Below, piece by piece: positions 41,710-51,845 of a stretch of DNA of 64,000 bases (its first letter is position 1; each line of letters starts with the position of its first letter). The position numbers and the translations under genes are program-made. This DNA is from Carnobacterium_A antarcticum (GTDB lineage: Bacteria; Bacillota; Bacilli; Lactobacillales; Carnobacteriaceae): NCBI RefSeq assembly GCF_042658365.1, contig NZ_JBHSQC010000025.1; one strand, 5' to 3'. Below the pieces are notes generated by a model. It saw only the letters and a list, made by a program, of their open reading frames with translations, searched no databases and was not told the DNA's origin.

Positions 41710-41711
41710 CA

Positions 41712-42461
41712 CTATTCTCCCTCCTTTCTCTCAGTAAAGTCAGTCAGCATGACCGTTATGTTGTCATAACCTCCGCGGGCATTTGCAAGAGAGACCAAAC
41801 TTGTCACTTTCTCTTCAAGAGACATATGGCTATCGCTTAATATTTCTGCAATTTCTTGATCTTCTACCATATTGGTTAAACCGTCCGAACACAGCAACAG
41901 TTGATCTCCTTCAAGTGCCGATACCACCATTAGATCAGCATTCACTTCTTTAGAAACCCCTAATGAACGTGTTAATACATTTTTTTGAGGATGATTTAAA
42001 GCACCTTCAGTAGAAATTTCACCACTTTTCAACAATTCATTAACCAATGAATGATCTTCCGTAAGCTGCTTCAATCGGCCAGCCATGTATTGGTATGCGC
42101 GGCTGTCTCCGATGTTTGCTACCACGAACTGGTTATCAATAAATGCCGCAGCTACAAGCGTCGTTCCCATACCTTCTAAATCAGGAAATTGATTTGACTT
42201 TTCTACGATTCGTTCATTTTCTCTTTTAATACGATCCTGTATCCACTGACTTACTGCTTCTATTGTATTTGTTTCGGTCTTTTCCCAAGCATGTCCTAAA
42301 TGAGAAACAGCCATTTCGCTTGCTACGTCTCCGGCTTTATGGCCGCCCATGCCATCGCATAAAACAGCCAAAGTAATTCCTTGTTGATTCACAAAGTAAC
42401 CAGCAAAATCCTGATTATTTTTTCTTCGTTTTCCAACGTCACTACGAAAAACAATGTGCAT
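41712..42461 (-). CDS. prpC: PP2C-type serine/threonine phosphatase
   Basis: 249 residues. PrpC/Stp reverses phosphorylation by PrkC. Metal-binding acidic residues are in VLCDGMGGHKAGDVAS and LLCSDGLTNMV, with NIGDSRAYQ and GGYDNITVML, all PP2C motifs. The start MHIVFRSDVGKRRKNNQD has GAGGTG 6 bases upstream; eight earlier codons have no site. The stop overlaps the prkC start region. Confidence 0.96.
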   Translation of the reverse strand: MHIVFRSDVGKRRKNNQDFAGYFVNQQGITLAVLCDGMGGHKAGDVASEMAVSHLGHAWEKTETNTIEAVSQWIQDRIKRENERIVEKSNQFPDLEGMGTTLVAAAFIDNQFVVANIGDSRAYQYMAGRLKQLTEDHSLVNELLKSGEISTEGALNHPQKNVLTRSLGVSKEVNADLMVVSALEGDQLLLCSDGLTNMVEDQEIAEILSDSHMSLEEKVTSLVSLANARGGYDNITVMLTDFTERKEGE

Positions 42462-42498
42462 TTTTTCACCTCGCCCATTTTTCAAAAAATAAAATTTC

Positions 42499-43875
42499 TT
42501 ATTTGCTTTTTTTCTTTAAACAACTAATGAAAAAACCATCGGTTCCAAAATCTTGTGGATAGATTTGAAGTAAATCATCTTTGATGTTTGCAGATAGATT
42601 TTCTTCTACAGCAACGGACACTTTTTCAAAATTAGGATGGTTCTTTAAAAATGCCTCTACTGTTCCTTGGTTTTCTTCAGCAGTGATCGTACATGTACTA
42701 TAAACCAGCAAGCCATCTACTTTTAGTTTCGGCGCTACATTTGTCAAGATGGCTAATTGGATTTTTTGCAATTGCAGCAAATCTTTTGGTTGTTTGGTAT
42801 ATTTGATGTCCGGCTTTCTTCTCATTAAACCGAGACCTGAGCATGGTGCATCCACTAGAATACGATCAAAAACTTCATCTTCAAATACTTCGTCTACTTT
42901 TCTAGCATCAAGTGTTCTGCCTTCAACCACTTTATCGACGTGTAATCTTTTAGCATTATCTTGAATCAGCTTTACTTTATGAGCATGTAAGTCAAGAGCA
43001 GTCACTTTACCACCAGCTTCAGCTGATAAATAGGACGCGATGTGAGTCGTCTTTCCTCCAGGAGCTGCACAAGCGTCAAGTACTTGATGATGAGACTCAA
43101 TTTGCATTGACGGAGCCACTAACATGGAAGACTCGTCTTGGATCGTTAATTGTCCTGATTGAAATAGCGGTGAAGAAGCAAAATGACCTCCATTGCTAAT
43201 AATACCCACAGGCGAAACCTTGCTTGGTCTGACATCAAATCCTTCTTCTTGCATGGCTTCTAATGCTTCAGCAACCGTTAGAAAGGGCACATTTACACGA
43301 GCACTTGAATGGCTCGGAATTAAAAGAGCTTCTCCTAGTTTTTTTGTTTCTTTGAAACCTATTTCTTCTACAAATTTTTCAATGAGCCATTTCGGCATGC
43401 TTACTTCAACACTCAAACGTTCAATTGGGTCTTGAATGGCTGAAATGCTCTTAAAACCTTTTCTTTCAGCGTTTCGTAAAACTCCATTGATAAATTTACT
43501 AACTCCAATATGGCTTTTTTTCTTGGCTACTTCCACCGCTTCAAACAAAATAGCATGTGCCGGAATTTTATCTAAATAAATCATTTGATAAATAGATAAA
43601 CGCAATAAATTGCGAACCCAACTATCGATTTTTTTATCTTTGCTTAAAAATGCTGATAAGTAATAGTCTAATGTTAATTTACGCTGCAAAACTCCGTAAA
43701 CCAATTCTGTTAACAAGCGAGCATCGGCTGGGCTTAAGTTGTTTTTTTGAATCGCTTCATTCAATAGCAAATTCGAATAAGACTGATTCTCATCTGTTTT
43801 TTCTAAAATAGACATGGCTAAATAACGACTTGTTTTTTTAGTATTGCGTTTTTGAGGATTTTGATTAGTTTCCAT
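42499..43875 (-). CDS. rsmB: 16S rRNA (cytosine-967-C5)-methyltransferase RsmB
   Basis: 458 residues. A NusB-like N-terminal domain (YSNLLLNEAIQKNNLSP, LVYGVLQRKLTLDYYL) is followed by the SAM methyltransferase domain (DACAAPGGKTTHIA; RILVDAPCSGLG and YSTCTI carry the two catalytic cysteines). A C-terminal segment follows. The gene overlaps fmt by 11 bases, the usual fmt-rsmB-prpC order. Confidence 0.95.
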   Translation of the reverse strand: METNQNPQKRNTKKTSRYLAMSILEKTDENQSYSNLLLNEAIQKNNLSPADARLLTELVYGVLQRKLTLDYYLSAFLSKDKKIDSWVRNLLRLSIYQMIYLDKIPAHAILFEAVEVAKKKSHIGVSKFINGVLRNAERKGFKSISAIQDPIERLSVEVSMPKWLIEKFVEEIGFKETKKLGEALLIPSHSSARVNVPFLTVAEALEAMQEEGFDVRPSKVSPVGIISNGGHFASSPLFQSGQLTIQDESSMLVAPSMQIESHHQVLDACAAPGGKTTHIASYLSAEAGGKVTALDLHAHKVKLIQDNAKRLHVDKVVEGRTLDARKVDEVFEDEVFDRILVDAPCSGLGLMRRKPDIKYTKQPKDLLQLQKIQLAILTNVAPKLKVDGLLVYSTCTITAEENQGTVEAFLKNHPNFEKVSVAVEENLSANIKDDLLQIYPQDFGTDGFFISCLKKKSK

Positions 43876-44818
43876 TGTCGCCTACCATTTCTCCAACTCT
43901 TAATTGGCTTCCTACTCCGCTTAAAAAAGCTGTAGTGGTCATTTTACTTTTTCCAGCCGGCTGAAGTTCATTTACTTGCACAACTGTTCGTTCTCCGCAT
44001 GCAACCATAAAGCGTTCTTTTTCGATTTGTATGATCGTTCCCGGTTCTTTATCGGTATCATCGTCCAAGGGTGTAACATCCCAAACCTTTAAGCGATTGC
44101 CATTTAAAGATGTATAGGCTCCTGGCCAAGGACGCATACCGCGTACTTGCCAATCAATTTCTTTAGCTGATTTACTCCAATCGATCAGCTCTTCTTCGGC
44201 TTTGATATTTGGCGAATATGTTACTTTTTCTTCATCTTGCTTTACTGGTGTAACTTTTCCTGCTATTAAGTCTGGTAATGTGTCGATCAACAAGTCTCTG
44301 CCTAAACGACTTAAGCGTTCAAAAAGCGTTCCTACATCATCTTTTTCTGTGATTTCTAACGAGCGTTGGCTTAAGATATCCCCGGCATCCATTTTCTTTT
44401 CCATATACATAATCGTGACGCCTGTTTCTTTCTCGCCTTTGATCAAAGAATAATGAACCGGAGCTCCGCCGCGATATTTAGGCAGCAGAGATGCATGCAC
44501 ATTGATAGCACCCAGTCGTGGAGCAGATAATAATTTTTGCGGTAAAAATTGCCCAAAAGCAGCGGTTACGATTAAATCAGGTTGCAGCTCGATCACTTTC
44601 GCCATTTCTTCAGACCCAGAAATTTTTTCAGGCTGCAACACTAAAATCTGATGCTGGAGTGCTGCTTCTTTCACTGGTGTCGGTGTCATAACTTTTTTTC
44701 TGCCTACAGGCCGGTCAGGTTGCGTTACTACCGCAGCAATATCGTACCCCTTATCAATCAAAGCCTCTAAAATAGGCACAGAAAAAGCAGGTGTTCCCAT
44801 AAAAACGATTTTTGTCAT
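43865..44818 (-). CDS. fmt: Methionyl-tRNA formyltransferase
   Basis: 317 residues. The enzyme transfers a formyl group from 10-formyl-tetrahydrofolate to initiator Met-tRNA. Family motifs: IVFMGTPAFSVPILEAL, the active-site HASLLPKYRGGAPVHYS (Asn-His-Asp type) and MDAGDIL. It overlaps def by four bases (ATGA), showing translational coupling of adding and removing the formyl group. Confidence 0.97.
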   Translation of the reverse strand: MTKIVFMGTPAFSVPILEALIDKGYDIAAVVTQPDRPVGRKKVMTPTPVKEAALQHQILVLQPEKISGSEEMAKVIELQPDLIVTAAFGQFLPQKLLSAPRLGAINVHASLLPKYRGGAPVHYSLIKGEKETGVTIMYMEKKMDAGDILSQRSLEITEKDDVGTLFERLSRLGRDLLIDTLPDLIAGKVTPVKQDEEKVTYSPNIKAEEELIDWSKSAKEIDWQVRGMRPWPGAYTSLNGNRLKVWDVTPLDDDTDKEPGTIIQIEKERFMVACGERTVVQVNELQPAGKSKMTTTAFLSGVGSQLRVGEMVGDNGN

Positions 44819-45309
44819 TCGCCATTCTCCTCCATATACGTTTCTAACTCTTCAGGCTGGATTTTTTGAATAATTTTATCCGTAAACAATTTCCCATCTA
44901 AATGTTCTAATTCATGCTGAAAAACGCGTGCGAGATAATCTTCCGCTTCAACCTCATACGCTTCGCCCTCACGATCAAAATAACGGATCACAATGTTATC
45001 TGCTCGTTCAACTGTTCCGTAAATTTCAGGAAAACTTAAACATCCTTCTACATCGACATTTTTTCCAGATGCTGTAATAATTTCTGGATTGATCATTTCG
45101 AATAAACCCGTTTCTTCATCGACTTCTACTAAAGCAATCCTCAATGAACGGTTCACTTGGGGCGCCGCAATGCCGATGCCATCGCTTGCTACCATCGTTT
45201 CGTACATATCATCCATTAATTGAAGAATTTCATCAGTAATTTCGACTACTTCTCTTGCAGCCTTTGTTAATATTGGCTCAGGATATTTTACAATAGGCAA
45301 TACTGCCAT
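44815..45309 (-). CDS. def: Peptide deformylase
   Basis: 164 residues. The metal-site motifs are present: GIAAPQVN, EGCLSFP (C90 ligand) and QHELEHLDG (H132, catalytic E133, H136). It removes the N-terminal formyl group from new proteins. The short form with EGCLSFP is type 1. It lies between priA and fmt in the standard order. Confidence 0.96.
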   Translation of the reverse strand: MAVLPIVKYPEPILTKAAREVVEITDEILQLMDDMYETMVASDGIGIAAPQVNRSLRIALVEVDEETGLFEMINPEIITASGKNVDVEGCLSFPEIYGTVERADNIVIRYFDREGEAYEVEAEDYLARVFQHELEHLDGKLFTDKIIQKIQPEELETYMEENGE

Positions 45310-45334
45310 GGTTTAGCCTTCTTTCTTCCTCTTA

Positions 45335-47749
45335 TTAAATAAAATGCATCGGCTCAGAATCAATTGCAATCTGTAATCCCTTAGTCATTTCTTTTTGTGA
45401 TTGATTCAATAATTCTTGTAATTTAGTAAATAAAACTGGTTCATTTTTATATTTTATAATGGTTTGATAATAATACCGATTGTTTACTCGCGCAACAGCT
45501 TTAGGTGTCGGTCCTAAAACAATTGTTTCAGGTTTTAAATCTGGCTTAATAAATTGAATGATTTCTTGCATTTTTTTAGCTGCTTTTAACTCTTCTTCAT
45601 GACTCGTTGTAATCAGAATAGTAAAGTAATACGGCGGATAATTTCCCCGGTGCCTCAAACGCATTTCCATTTGATAAAAAGTATCGTAATCGTGTTGTTG
45701 AGCCAACTGAATAGCATAGTGTTCAGGATTAAACGTTTGTACGATCACTTCGCCGGTCAATTCAGCTCGTCCTGCTCGGCCGCTTACTTGAGTCAACAGT
45801 TGAAAAGTGCGTTCACTAGCTCTAAAATCCGGCAAGCCTAGACTGGTGTCTGCATTCAAAACACCTACCAAGGTAATATTAGGAAAATCTAGACCTTTAG
45901 CAATCATCTGCGTCCCTAATAAAATATCCGCTTCGCCATTGCCAAAAGCAGATAAAAGGCGTTCGTGGGCGCCTTTTTTTCTAGTCGTGTCAACATCCAT
46001 CCGAATGACCTTCGCTGTTGGCAGAACCTTAGCTAACTCTTCTTCAATTTTTTGGGTTCCAGTACCATAATAACGAATTTTGTGGCTTTTGCAACTAGGA
46101 CAGGTACGAGGGATGTTTTCTTCATGACCACAATAATGGCATTTCATCGTCTTAGTGTCCATATGAAGCGTCAATGAAATGTCACAGTTCGGACAAGGCA
46201 GTACAAAACCACAGTCGCGGCACATGACAAAAGAAGAATACCCGCGCCGGTTAAGCAAAAGCACGATTTGCTCTTTTTTAGCTATCCGATCTTTTATTTT
46301 TTCTTGCAGCAGCAATGAAAAACTACTGCGATTCCCTTCTTTTACCTCTTCACGCATATCAATGATTTCCACTTCAGGCAGTTCTCGCTGATTCACACGT
46401 TCTGGCAATTCCAATAGTGTGTACACCTTCTTTTGAGCACGTGCTCGTGATTCTAAAGAAGGCGTGGCACTTCCAAGGATAACCGGACAATGATGATAGT
46501 TTGCTCGCCAAATGGCAACATTTCTTGCATGATAACGCGGATTTTCATCTTGTTTATAGGTGCCTTCATGCTCTTCGTCAATAATGATGACGCCGATATT
46601 CTCAACCGGTGCAAAAATGGAAGAGCGTGCTCCGACTACGACTTTTGCTTCGCCTTTTTCAATTTTGCGCCACTCGTCATATTTTTCTCCAACAGATAAA
46701 CCACTATGCAAAACAGCTACCGCTTCGCCAAAACGTCCTTTAAAAGAATTGACCATTTGAGGTGTCAACGCTATTTCTGGAACTAACATCAAAGCAGACT
46801 GTCCCTTTTTCAGAGTTTCAGCAATGGTCTGTAGGTAAATTTCAGTTTTTCCACTGCCCGTTATTCCTTTTAGCAGAAAAACTTCAGATTCTTTGTTTTC
46901 CACAGCTTGTAAAATGGGCTCTAATGCCTGTTGTTGGGAATGATTGAGTGTGAATGCTGAAGTTTTTTTAAACTCTTGATCTTTAAATGGGTCTCGGTAA
47001 ATTTCTTCTTCAAAAAAAGATAACCATTTTTTCTTTTGTCCCTCACGTAATATTGTTGACGAAAGAGAGGTCGTTTTAGTTATTTCCTCCACACTGATGG
47101 AGTGGTCATTTAAAGATTGAAGCAACTCTAATAGTAACCGTTGTTTAGGCGCTCTTTTACCCAAGCCTATTTTTTCATCTTCTAGCTGCTCGAATGACAA
47201 GTCGGCTTGGACCATTCGTCTCTTTTTAGTTTTTGCTTGATTCCTGACAGTATAGACCACTTCTACAGCTTCTTTTTTCTTTAGTTCCAATAAAGCAGGC
47301 AATAGGTCACGTTCAACGGCTTCATCCCATGATAACTCATTTCGTCCTTTAAAAAGTTCAAAATAGAGCTCTTCAGGAATATCATCTACCACTCGTATTT
47401 TCTTTTCATATTTAGCACGCAAAACAGCCGGAAGCATGGTTTGATAACAGGTTATTTGAAACGAAAAGGTCTTTTCAGCCATTTCCCTTCCCAGTATCAA
47501 CATCTCTTCGTTGAGAACGGAAGTTAGATCCATTAGCCCTGAAATGGCTTTTAAACTTCCGGTGTAATCAGTTGATTGAGTAATCTCCACAACAAAACCT
47601 TGAACTTTTCTAGCTCCTTGGCCAAAAGGGACTTCCACTCGCATACCTGGCTGAATTTGATCATTGAATTCAGCTGGAATGGAATAGCTGTAAGGTTTGT
47701 TTGTCTGCATCGTCGGTACATCTACGATAACTTTTGCAATTGAAACCAC
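45335..47749 (-). CDS. priA: Primosomal protein N' (replication restart helicase PriA)
   Basis: 804 residues, full length. An N-terminal DNA-binding domain comes first, then helicase motifs GITGSGKTEIYLQ (Walker A) and IIDEEHEGTYKQ. The zinc ribbon is clear (CRDCGFVLPCPNC, CHYCGHEENIPRTCPSC, eight cysteines). The end domain includes VLGPTPKAVARVNNRYYYQT. PriA reloads the replication machinery at collapsed forks. The GTG start has a weak ribosome site. It follows coaBC after 14 bases. Confidence 0.96.
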   Translation of the reverse strand: MVSIAKVIVDVPTMQTNKPYSYSIPAEFNDQIQPGMRVEVPFGQGARKVQGFVVEITQSTDYTGSLKAISGLMDLTSVLNEEMLILGREMAEKTFSFQITCYQTMLPAVLRAKYEKKIRVVDDIPEELYFELFKGRNELSWDEAVERDLLPALLELKKKEAVEVVYTVRNQAKTKKRRMVQADLSFEQLEDEKIGLGKRAPKQRLLLELLQSLNDHSISVEEITKTTSLSSTILREGQKKKWLSFFEEEIYRDPFKDQEFKKTSAFTLNHSQQQALEPILQAVENKESEVFLLKGITGSGKTEIYLQTIAETLKKGQSALMLVPEIALTPQMVNSFKGRFGEAVAVLHSGLSVGEKYDEWRKIEKGEAKVVVGARSSIFAPVENIGVIIIDEEHEGTYKQDENPRYHARNVAIWRANYHHCPVILGSATPSLESRARAQKKVYTLLELPERVNQRELPEVEIIDMREEVKEGNRSSFSLLLQEKIKDRIAKKEQIVLLLNRRGYSSFVMCRDCGFVLPCPNCDISLTLHMDTKTMKCHYCGHEENIPRTCPSCKSHKIRYYGTGTQKIEEELAKVLPTAKVIRMDVDTTRKKGAHERLLSAFGNGEADILLGTQMIAKGLDFPNITLVGVLNADTSLGLPDFRASERTFQLLTQVSGRAGRAELTGEVIVQTFNPEHYAIQLAQQHDYDTFYQMEMRLRHRGNYPPYYFTILITTSHEEELKAAKKMQEIIQFIKPDLKPETIVLGPTPKAVARVNNRYYYQTIIKYKNEPVLFTKLQELLNQSQKEMTKGLQIAIDSEPMHFI

Positions 47750-47763
47750 TCTATCTCACACCC

Positions 47764-48969
47764 TTATTTTTTCATTTGATTGATGGCCACCCTTAATATC
47801 TCTGTTGCTATTTCTTGTTTACTACGAACAGAAAGCTCAATAGGATCTTCATCAGCCATAAAAATAGATACTTCATTCGTATCTTTATTAAATCCAGCAT
47901 GTGGCTTGGATACATCATTAGCTACGATCATATCAGCTTTTTTTTGTTTTAATTTCCCTCTTGCGTATTTTTCAAGGTTATTCGTTTCAGCAGCGAACCC
48001 AATTAAAAATTGGTGCTGTTTTTGTTTGCCCAATTCAGCTAAAATATCTGTTGTTTTATCTAATGTAAGCGTCATTGTCGCTTCATTTTTCTTGATTTTT
48101 TCTACTGCTTGATTGCTGGGACGGTAGTCAGAGACTGCTGCTGCCATCACTACGATGTCTGCTTGCTCGTAAGCTTGCATAACAGCTTCTTGCATCTCTT
48201 TAGCCGAATCTACTTGAACGAATGCTACACCAAAAGGCTGTACTAACTGACGGCTAGCAGAGATCAGCGTGACTGTCGCTCCCAAATCTCTGGCAGCTAT
48301 GGCTAGACTATATCCCATTTTCCCAGAAGAATCATTCGTGATGTAACGTACCGGATCGATCCGTTCTTTTGTTCCCCCTGCTGTTACAACAACCTGTTTA
48401 TTTTTTAGCGGCAAGTTGTTCAGTTGCGTTCGTAAAAAACCTTTAACTGTTTCAACAATGTTCACCGCCTCTGGAAAACGGCCTTTTCCTTCATAACCTT
48501 CTGCTAAAAATCCTGTATCTGGTTCCATCACAAAACGTCCATCCGCTTCCAGTTGTTGAAGATTACGAACGGTTGCCGGATTTTCCAGCATATGTGAGTT
48601 CATGGTAGGCACAACAAAAACAGGTGCTGTCGTAGCCATCAAAGCTGTAGATACAAAATCGTCGGCTATTCCGTTAGCTAATTTAGCCAGCGTATTCGCA
48701 GTTGCAGGAGCTACAACGGCAATATCTGTCCAATCCGCTAAATGGATATGACTGACTTGGTCTCCTTCGCGTTCATCAAAAGTATCTGTGTACACATGGT
48801 GTTTGCTTAGAATTTGAAAGGTCAACGGTGAAACAAATTCTCTGGCCGATGCAGTCATTGCTACCTTGACATTTGCGCCTTGTTTAATGAATTGTCTTGC
48901 TAAATCAGCAGCTTTATATACAGCGATTCCTCCTGAAACATACAGGGCTACGTTTTTATTTTCCAACAA
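47764..48969 (-). CDS. coaBC: Bifunctional phosphopantothenoylcysteine decarboxylase/synthetase
   Basis: 401 residues. The N-terminal flavoprotein decarboxylase (CoaC) has VSGGIAVYKAADL, APATANTLAKLANGIADD and PTMNSHMLENP; the C-terminal synthetase (CoaB) begins near VVVTAGGTKERIDPVRYITNDSSGKMG. Together they make 4'-phosphopantetheine for coenzyme A. The start is a TTG with AGGAGG 8 bases upstream; an unusual start codon but a strong site. It has its own promoter. Confidence 0.95.
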   Translation of the reverse strand: MLENKNVALYVSGGIAVYKAADLARQFIKQGANVKVAMTASAREFVSPLTFQILSKHHVYTDTFDEREGDQVSHIHLADWTDIAVVAPATANTLAKLANGIADDFVSTALMATTAPVFVVPTMNSHMLENPATVRNLQQLEADGRFVMEPDTGFLAEGYEGKGRFPEAVNIVETVKGFLRTQLNNLPLKNKQVVVTAGGTKERIDPVRYITNDSSGKMGYSLAIAARDLGATVTLISASRQLVQPFGVAFVQVDSAKEMQEAVMQAYEQADIVVMAAAVSDYRPSNQAVEKIKKNEATMTLTLDKTTDILAELGKQKQHQFLIGFAAETNNLEKYARGKLKQKKADMIVANDVSKPHAGFNKDTNEVSIFMADEDPIELSVRSKQEIATEILRVAINQMKK

Positions 48970-49018
48970 TCTTAAAACCTCCTATTTCGCTCTCAAATCT
49001 CAGATAATCTCTTACTCC

Positions 49019-49047
49019 ATTTTACTAAAAAAGAACACCTTTGTCTT
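49019..49047 (-). promoter_or_regulatory. Probable coaBC promoter
   Basis: Minus-strand AAGACA, 17-base spacer, TAAAAT. It lies between the rpoZ terminator and coaBC. Confidence 0.5.
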
Positions 49048-49097
49048 GCTATCCTTAGAATTATCTCGATTTCCTTACTTGCGGATGTAAAAAGACA

Positions 49098-49146
49098 TTA
49101 AAACAAAAGTGCTTCAAAACAGGTAGATCCCTATTTTGCAGCACTT
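49098..49146 (-). terminator. Terminator after rpoZ
   Basis: Stem AAGTGCT / AGCACTT (49107-49113 and 49140-49146) with inner AAAATAGG / CCTGTTTT, followed on the minus strand by TTGTTTT. Confidence 0.7.
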
Positions 49147-49181
49147 GCCATTTATCTTTTTAAAAGTTTGTTGCATATTTC

Positions 49182-49397
49182 TTATTCTTTCGCCCCAACT
49201 GTTGCAGGGTCAATAACTAAATCCCCAGCATCAATTTCTTCTAAAGCACGACCGACATTCTTGTGTGATTCGTATTCATCTAACATCGGCATCGCTTTGT
49301 TTTCTAACTCATGCGCCCGTTTACTGGCTAAAATCACCAAAGAATATTTTGAATCAATTTTTTCTAATAAACTATCAATAGATGGAAGTAACATCAT
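49182..49397 (-). CDS. rpoZ: RNA polymerase omega subunit
   Basis: 71 residues. Omega is a small assembly factor of RNA polymerase that cradles the beta' subunit. It has the family run PSIDSLLEKIDSKYSLVILASKRAHEL. It follows gmk by only 5 bases, and its ribosome site (AAGGAG) lies within the end of gmk. Standard gmk-rpoZ pair. Confidence 0.95.
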   Translation of the reverse strand: MMLLPSIDSLLEKIDSKYSLVILASKRAHELENKAMPMLDEYESHKNVGRALEEIDAGDLVIDPATVGAKE

Positions 49398-49402
49398 AAT
49401 GT

Positions 49403-50017
49403 TTACAGCTCCTTAATCATTTTTTTATAACGATGAATCACACGCGAAACTTTTAAGTGTTCGCATTCGATAATATTTCTTATTTTGCTGACAGCATTCT
49501 CAACCCGATCATTTTCAACAGCATAATCGTAATGCTGCATCAAATTAATCTCTTCAATGGCTTTTTCCATACGTCTTTCAATCACAGCCATGGCATCTGT
49601 TCCTCGCCCAATGATACGTGTTTTTAATTCTTTAAGTCCTGGAGGAGTCAAGAAAATAAAAATTCCTTCAGGCATCTTTTCACGTACCTGTAAAGCACCT
49701 TGAACTTCGATCTCTAAAAAAACATCTCTGCCACTTGCTAGTGTCTGGTCGACATAAGCCAAAGGCGTACCATAGTAGTTCCCTACATACTCAGCATATT
49801 CCAATAAACCGCCGCTTGCAATTAGTTCTTCAAACTCTTCTTTCGTTCTGAAAAAATAATCTACGCCATCAATTTCACCTTCGCGTTGCTTTCTAGTGGT
49901 CATTGAAATAGAATATTCAAAGTCATTATTCGGTTGTTCAAAAATTGCTTTTCTCACTGTTCCTTTACCTACACCTGAAGGCCCAGAAAGAACAATTAAA
50001 AGTCCGCGTTCTGCCAT
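49403..50017 (-). CDS. gmk: Guanylate kinase
   Basis: 204 residues. The enzyme phosphorylates GMP to GDP. P-loop SGPSGVGKGTVRKAI (about 11-25); GMP-binding SISMTTRKQREGEIDGVDYFF and YYGTPLAYVD. The ATG at 50017 is preferred (AAGGA 7 bases upstream). A TTG two codons earlier is less likely. Confidence 0.97.
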   Translation of the reverse strand: MAERGLLIVLSGPSGVGKGTVRKAIFEQPNNDFEYSISMTTRKQREGEIDGVDYFFRTKEEFEELIASGGLLEYAEYVGNYYGTPLAYVDQTLASGRDVFLEIEVQGALQVREKMPEGIFIFLTPPGLKELKTRIIGRGTDAMAVIERRMEKAIEEINLMQHYDYAVENDRVENAVSKIRNIIECEHLKVSRVIHRYKKMIKEL

Positions 50018-50082
50018 ATTCAAATCCTTCCTATCTAAAAAAAGTTTCTGTTATTATTTCTTTTGTGTAAAATCTTTGGGCA

Positions 50083-50304
50083 TTAATTTAAAGTTGCTAA
50101 AAAGGATTTGAGTGTTTCCATTTCTTCATTGGTAAGCGTCAGGCCTTTGCCCATTTTTTCATGGTTTGGAGCCCAATCCCGAATATCAAATTTAGGCGGG
50201 TTGCCATTCCAACTTACTAGATTTAATTCTTTACGCCATCCTTTTGCATTTTCAGAAAGCACTGCAATTTCTTCCATAATTTCGTAAGTAAATTTTTGAG
50301 CCAC
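50083..50304 (-). CDS. YdbC/PC4-like single-stranded nucleic acid-binding protein
   Basis: 73 residues. The sequence FTYEIMEEIAVLSENAKGW, then NGNPPKFDIRDWAPNHEKMGKG, then LTNEEMETL fits the YdbC family of lactic acid bacteria, which has the transcriptional coactivator PC4 fold and binds single-stranded DNA. The likely start is GTG at 50304 (AGG 8 bases upstream, gives family N-terminus MAQKFTYEI), not the ATG three codons earlier. Its cellular role is not established. Confidence 0.8.
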   Translation of the reverse strand: MAQKFTYEIMEEIAVLSENAKGWRKELNLVSWNGNPPKFDIRDWAPNHEKMGKGLTLTNEEMETLKSFLATLN

Positions 50305-50412
50305 TTCATTCACCTCTCATTGATTAAGCTAATTTAATTTAGGCTATGCAAAATACCTGATAATGAGAACTCACCCTTAAGTGTACCATAAAATCCAGTT
50401 GTTCTGTAACTT

Positions 50413-51783
50413 TTATTTAAAATTTCCGTTTTTTATCTGATCCATACAAATGGCCATCATGAAAACATGAGGTTTTTGTTTAATCAAATAGTGAACTTTC
50501 CAATTATGCCATTCAATCGGTTGATTTTTTTCAATCAAATTTAAAAAATACAGCAGCATTTTTTTATTAGAAAGAAACGGAATTCTTTCTAAGTAACGAG
50601 CAATCCATTCTTCTACTGAATAAATAACGTCAACAGTAAACAATTCATCAACTTCATTGATCGTAGTTGCTTTGACTAATTCTTCGTATTTTTCAAGAAT
50701 CGCTGTTTCAAATAAAGAAAAGCTATACACTTTTGTCGGATCAATCTGAAATAACTTCCCAATCAGTTCATGTACTGCATAGGTCAGCTCTTTTTTTCCA
50801 ATTCGCCCTCGCCAATATTTTTCTAAAACCTTTAAATTTTTTTGCTGTTGTTCGGTTTCATTTAAGAAGCCAGCCGCAAACCGTCTATTTTTATTCATCA
50901 AAAATTTAGCTAACGCCAAATAAAATTTTTCGTAATGCTTTTTAAAACTATCTTTTTCAAAAGTATACCAACTGCCTTCATAAAATTCAAAGTGCTTCAT
51001 CGTTTCATAATAACCCAGAGCAATGTTGATATCCGCACGATTGCCATCGAATAACAATAAGTTTCCCAATGGCCATTTACTGCCTAGATCATGAATCGGT
51101 ACATCAGTAATCGGCCTACTCCTTTTCAACGAGATTGGTCCTGTAATGTCAACGCTGATTACTGCTGTCGGTTTTTTTTCGAGCGCCATCTCAACGGGCA
51201 AATTATTGTAGTACCCTCCATCAATATAAGACTTTTCACCAATTTTAGTGATTTGCATTGCTGGATAGAATGAAGCACTTCCCAGCAAATAAAGACTCAA
51301 TTCGCCAAACGGTATACTAGGTAAGAAAAACTCTACGCGTTTCATCGAAGGATATTCTGTCAGAGTCAAACCAAATTCAATGGCGCTCTTTCTGATGCGT
51401 TTTTCATCTGCCAGATAAGTGTCGATCAGCTCTTTTAAAGGAGTGGTATTAAATCCTCTTTTTTTTAAGGCCGACACAACAAAACCTCGCATTGTTCGGC
51501 GGTAACTTTTAAAGCTGTTGATTTCGATCGGTTTAGATAAAGCCAAGACATGGTTGGTTTCCATTTTACGCCACATCTGTTCGCCTAAATCGTACTCATC
51601 TTGAAGAAATAAAGCTCCATTTAAAGCCCCTACAGAAGTTCCAGTAATCAGGTGAATTTCAATACAAAGCTCTTTCAATGCTTTCCAAACACCTATTTGA
51701 TAAGAACCTCTCGCTCCTCCGCCGCCTAATACAAGTGCTACTTTTTTTGACCGTTTTATTTGTTTAAGAAGTTCTGTCTCCAT
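50413..51783 (-). CDS. Patatin-like phospholipase family protein
   Basis: 456 residues. Patatin domain in the first ~200 residues: oxyanion loop LVLGGGGARGSYQIGVW, catalytic serine in GTSVGALNGAL, and catalytic Asp in IDGGYYNNLPVEMAL. The C-terminal half is helical with no recognised domain. Members hydrolyse acyl esters of lipids. The ATG at 51783 has AAGGAG 9 bases upstream; the longer ORF adds 28 residues through the ribosome site and is rejected. It follows the V-ATPase operon but is separated by terminators. Confidence 0.85.
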   Translation of the reverse strand: METELLKQIKRSKKVALVLGGGGARGSYQIGVWKALKELCIEIHLITGTSVGALNGALFLQDEYDLGEQMWRKMETNHVLALSKPIEINSFKSYRRTMRGFVVSALKKRGFNTTPLKELIDTYLADEKRIRKSAIEFGLTLTEYPSMKRVEFFLPSIPFGELSLYLLGSASFYPAMQITKIGEKSYIDGGYYNNLPVEMALEKKPTAVISVDITGPISLKRSRPITDVPIHDLGSKWPLGNLLLFDGNRADINIALGYYETMKHFEFYEGSWYTFEKDSFKKHYEKFYLALAKFLMNKNRRFAAGFLNETEQQQKNLKVLEKYWRGRIGKKELTYAVHELIGKLFQIDPTKVYSFSLFETAILEKYEELVKATTINEVDELFTVDVIYSVEEWIARYLERIPFLSNKKMLLYFLNLIEKNQPIEWHNWKVHYLIKQKPHVFMMAICMDQIKNGNFK

Positions 51784-51845
51784 CTGCATCATCTCCTTAA
51801 ACTCAGTATACACGGCTCTTGTTTTTAGTGGTACCAATGACAACG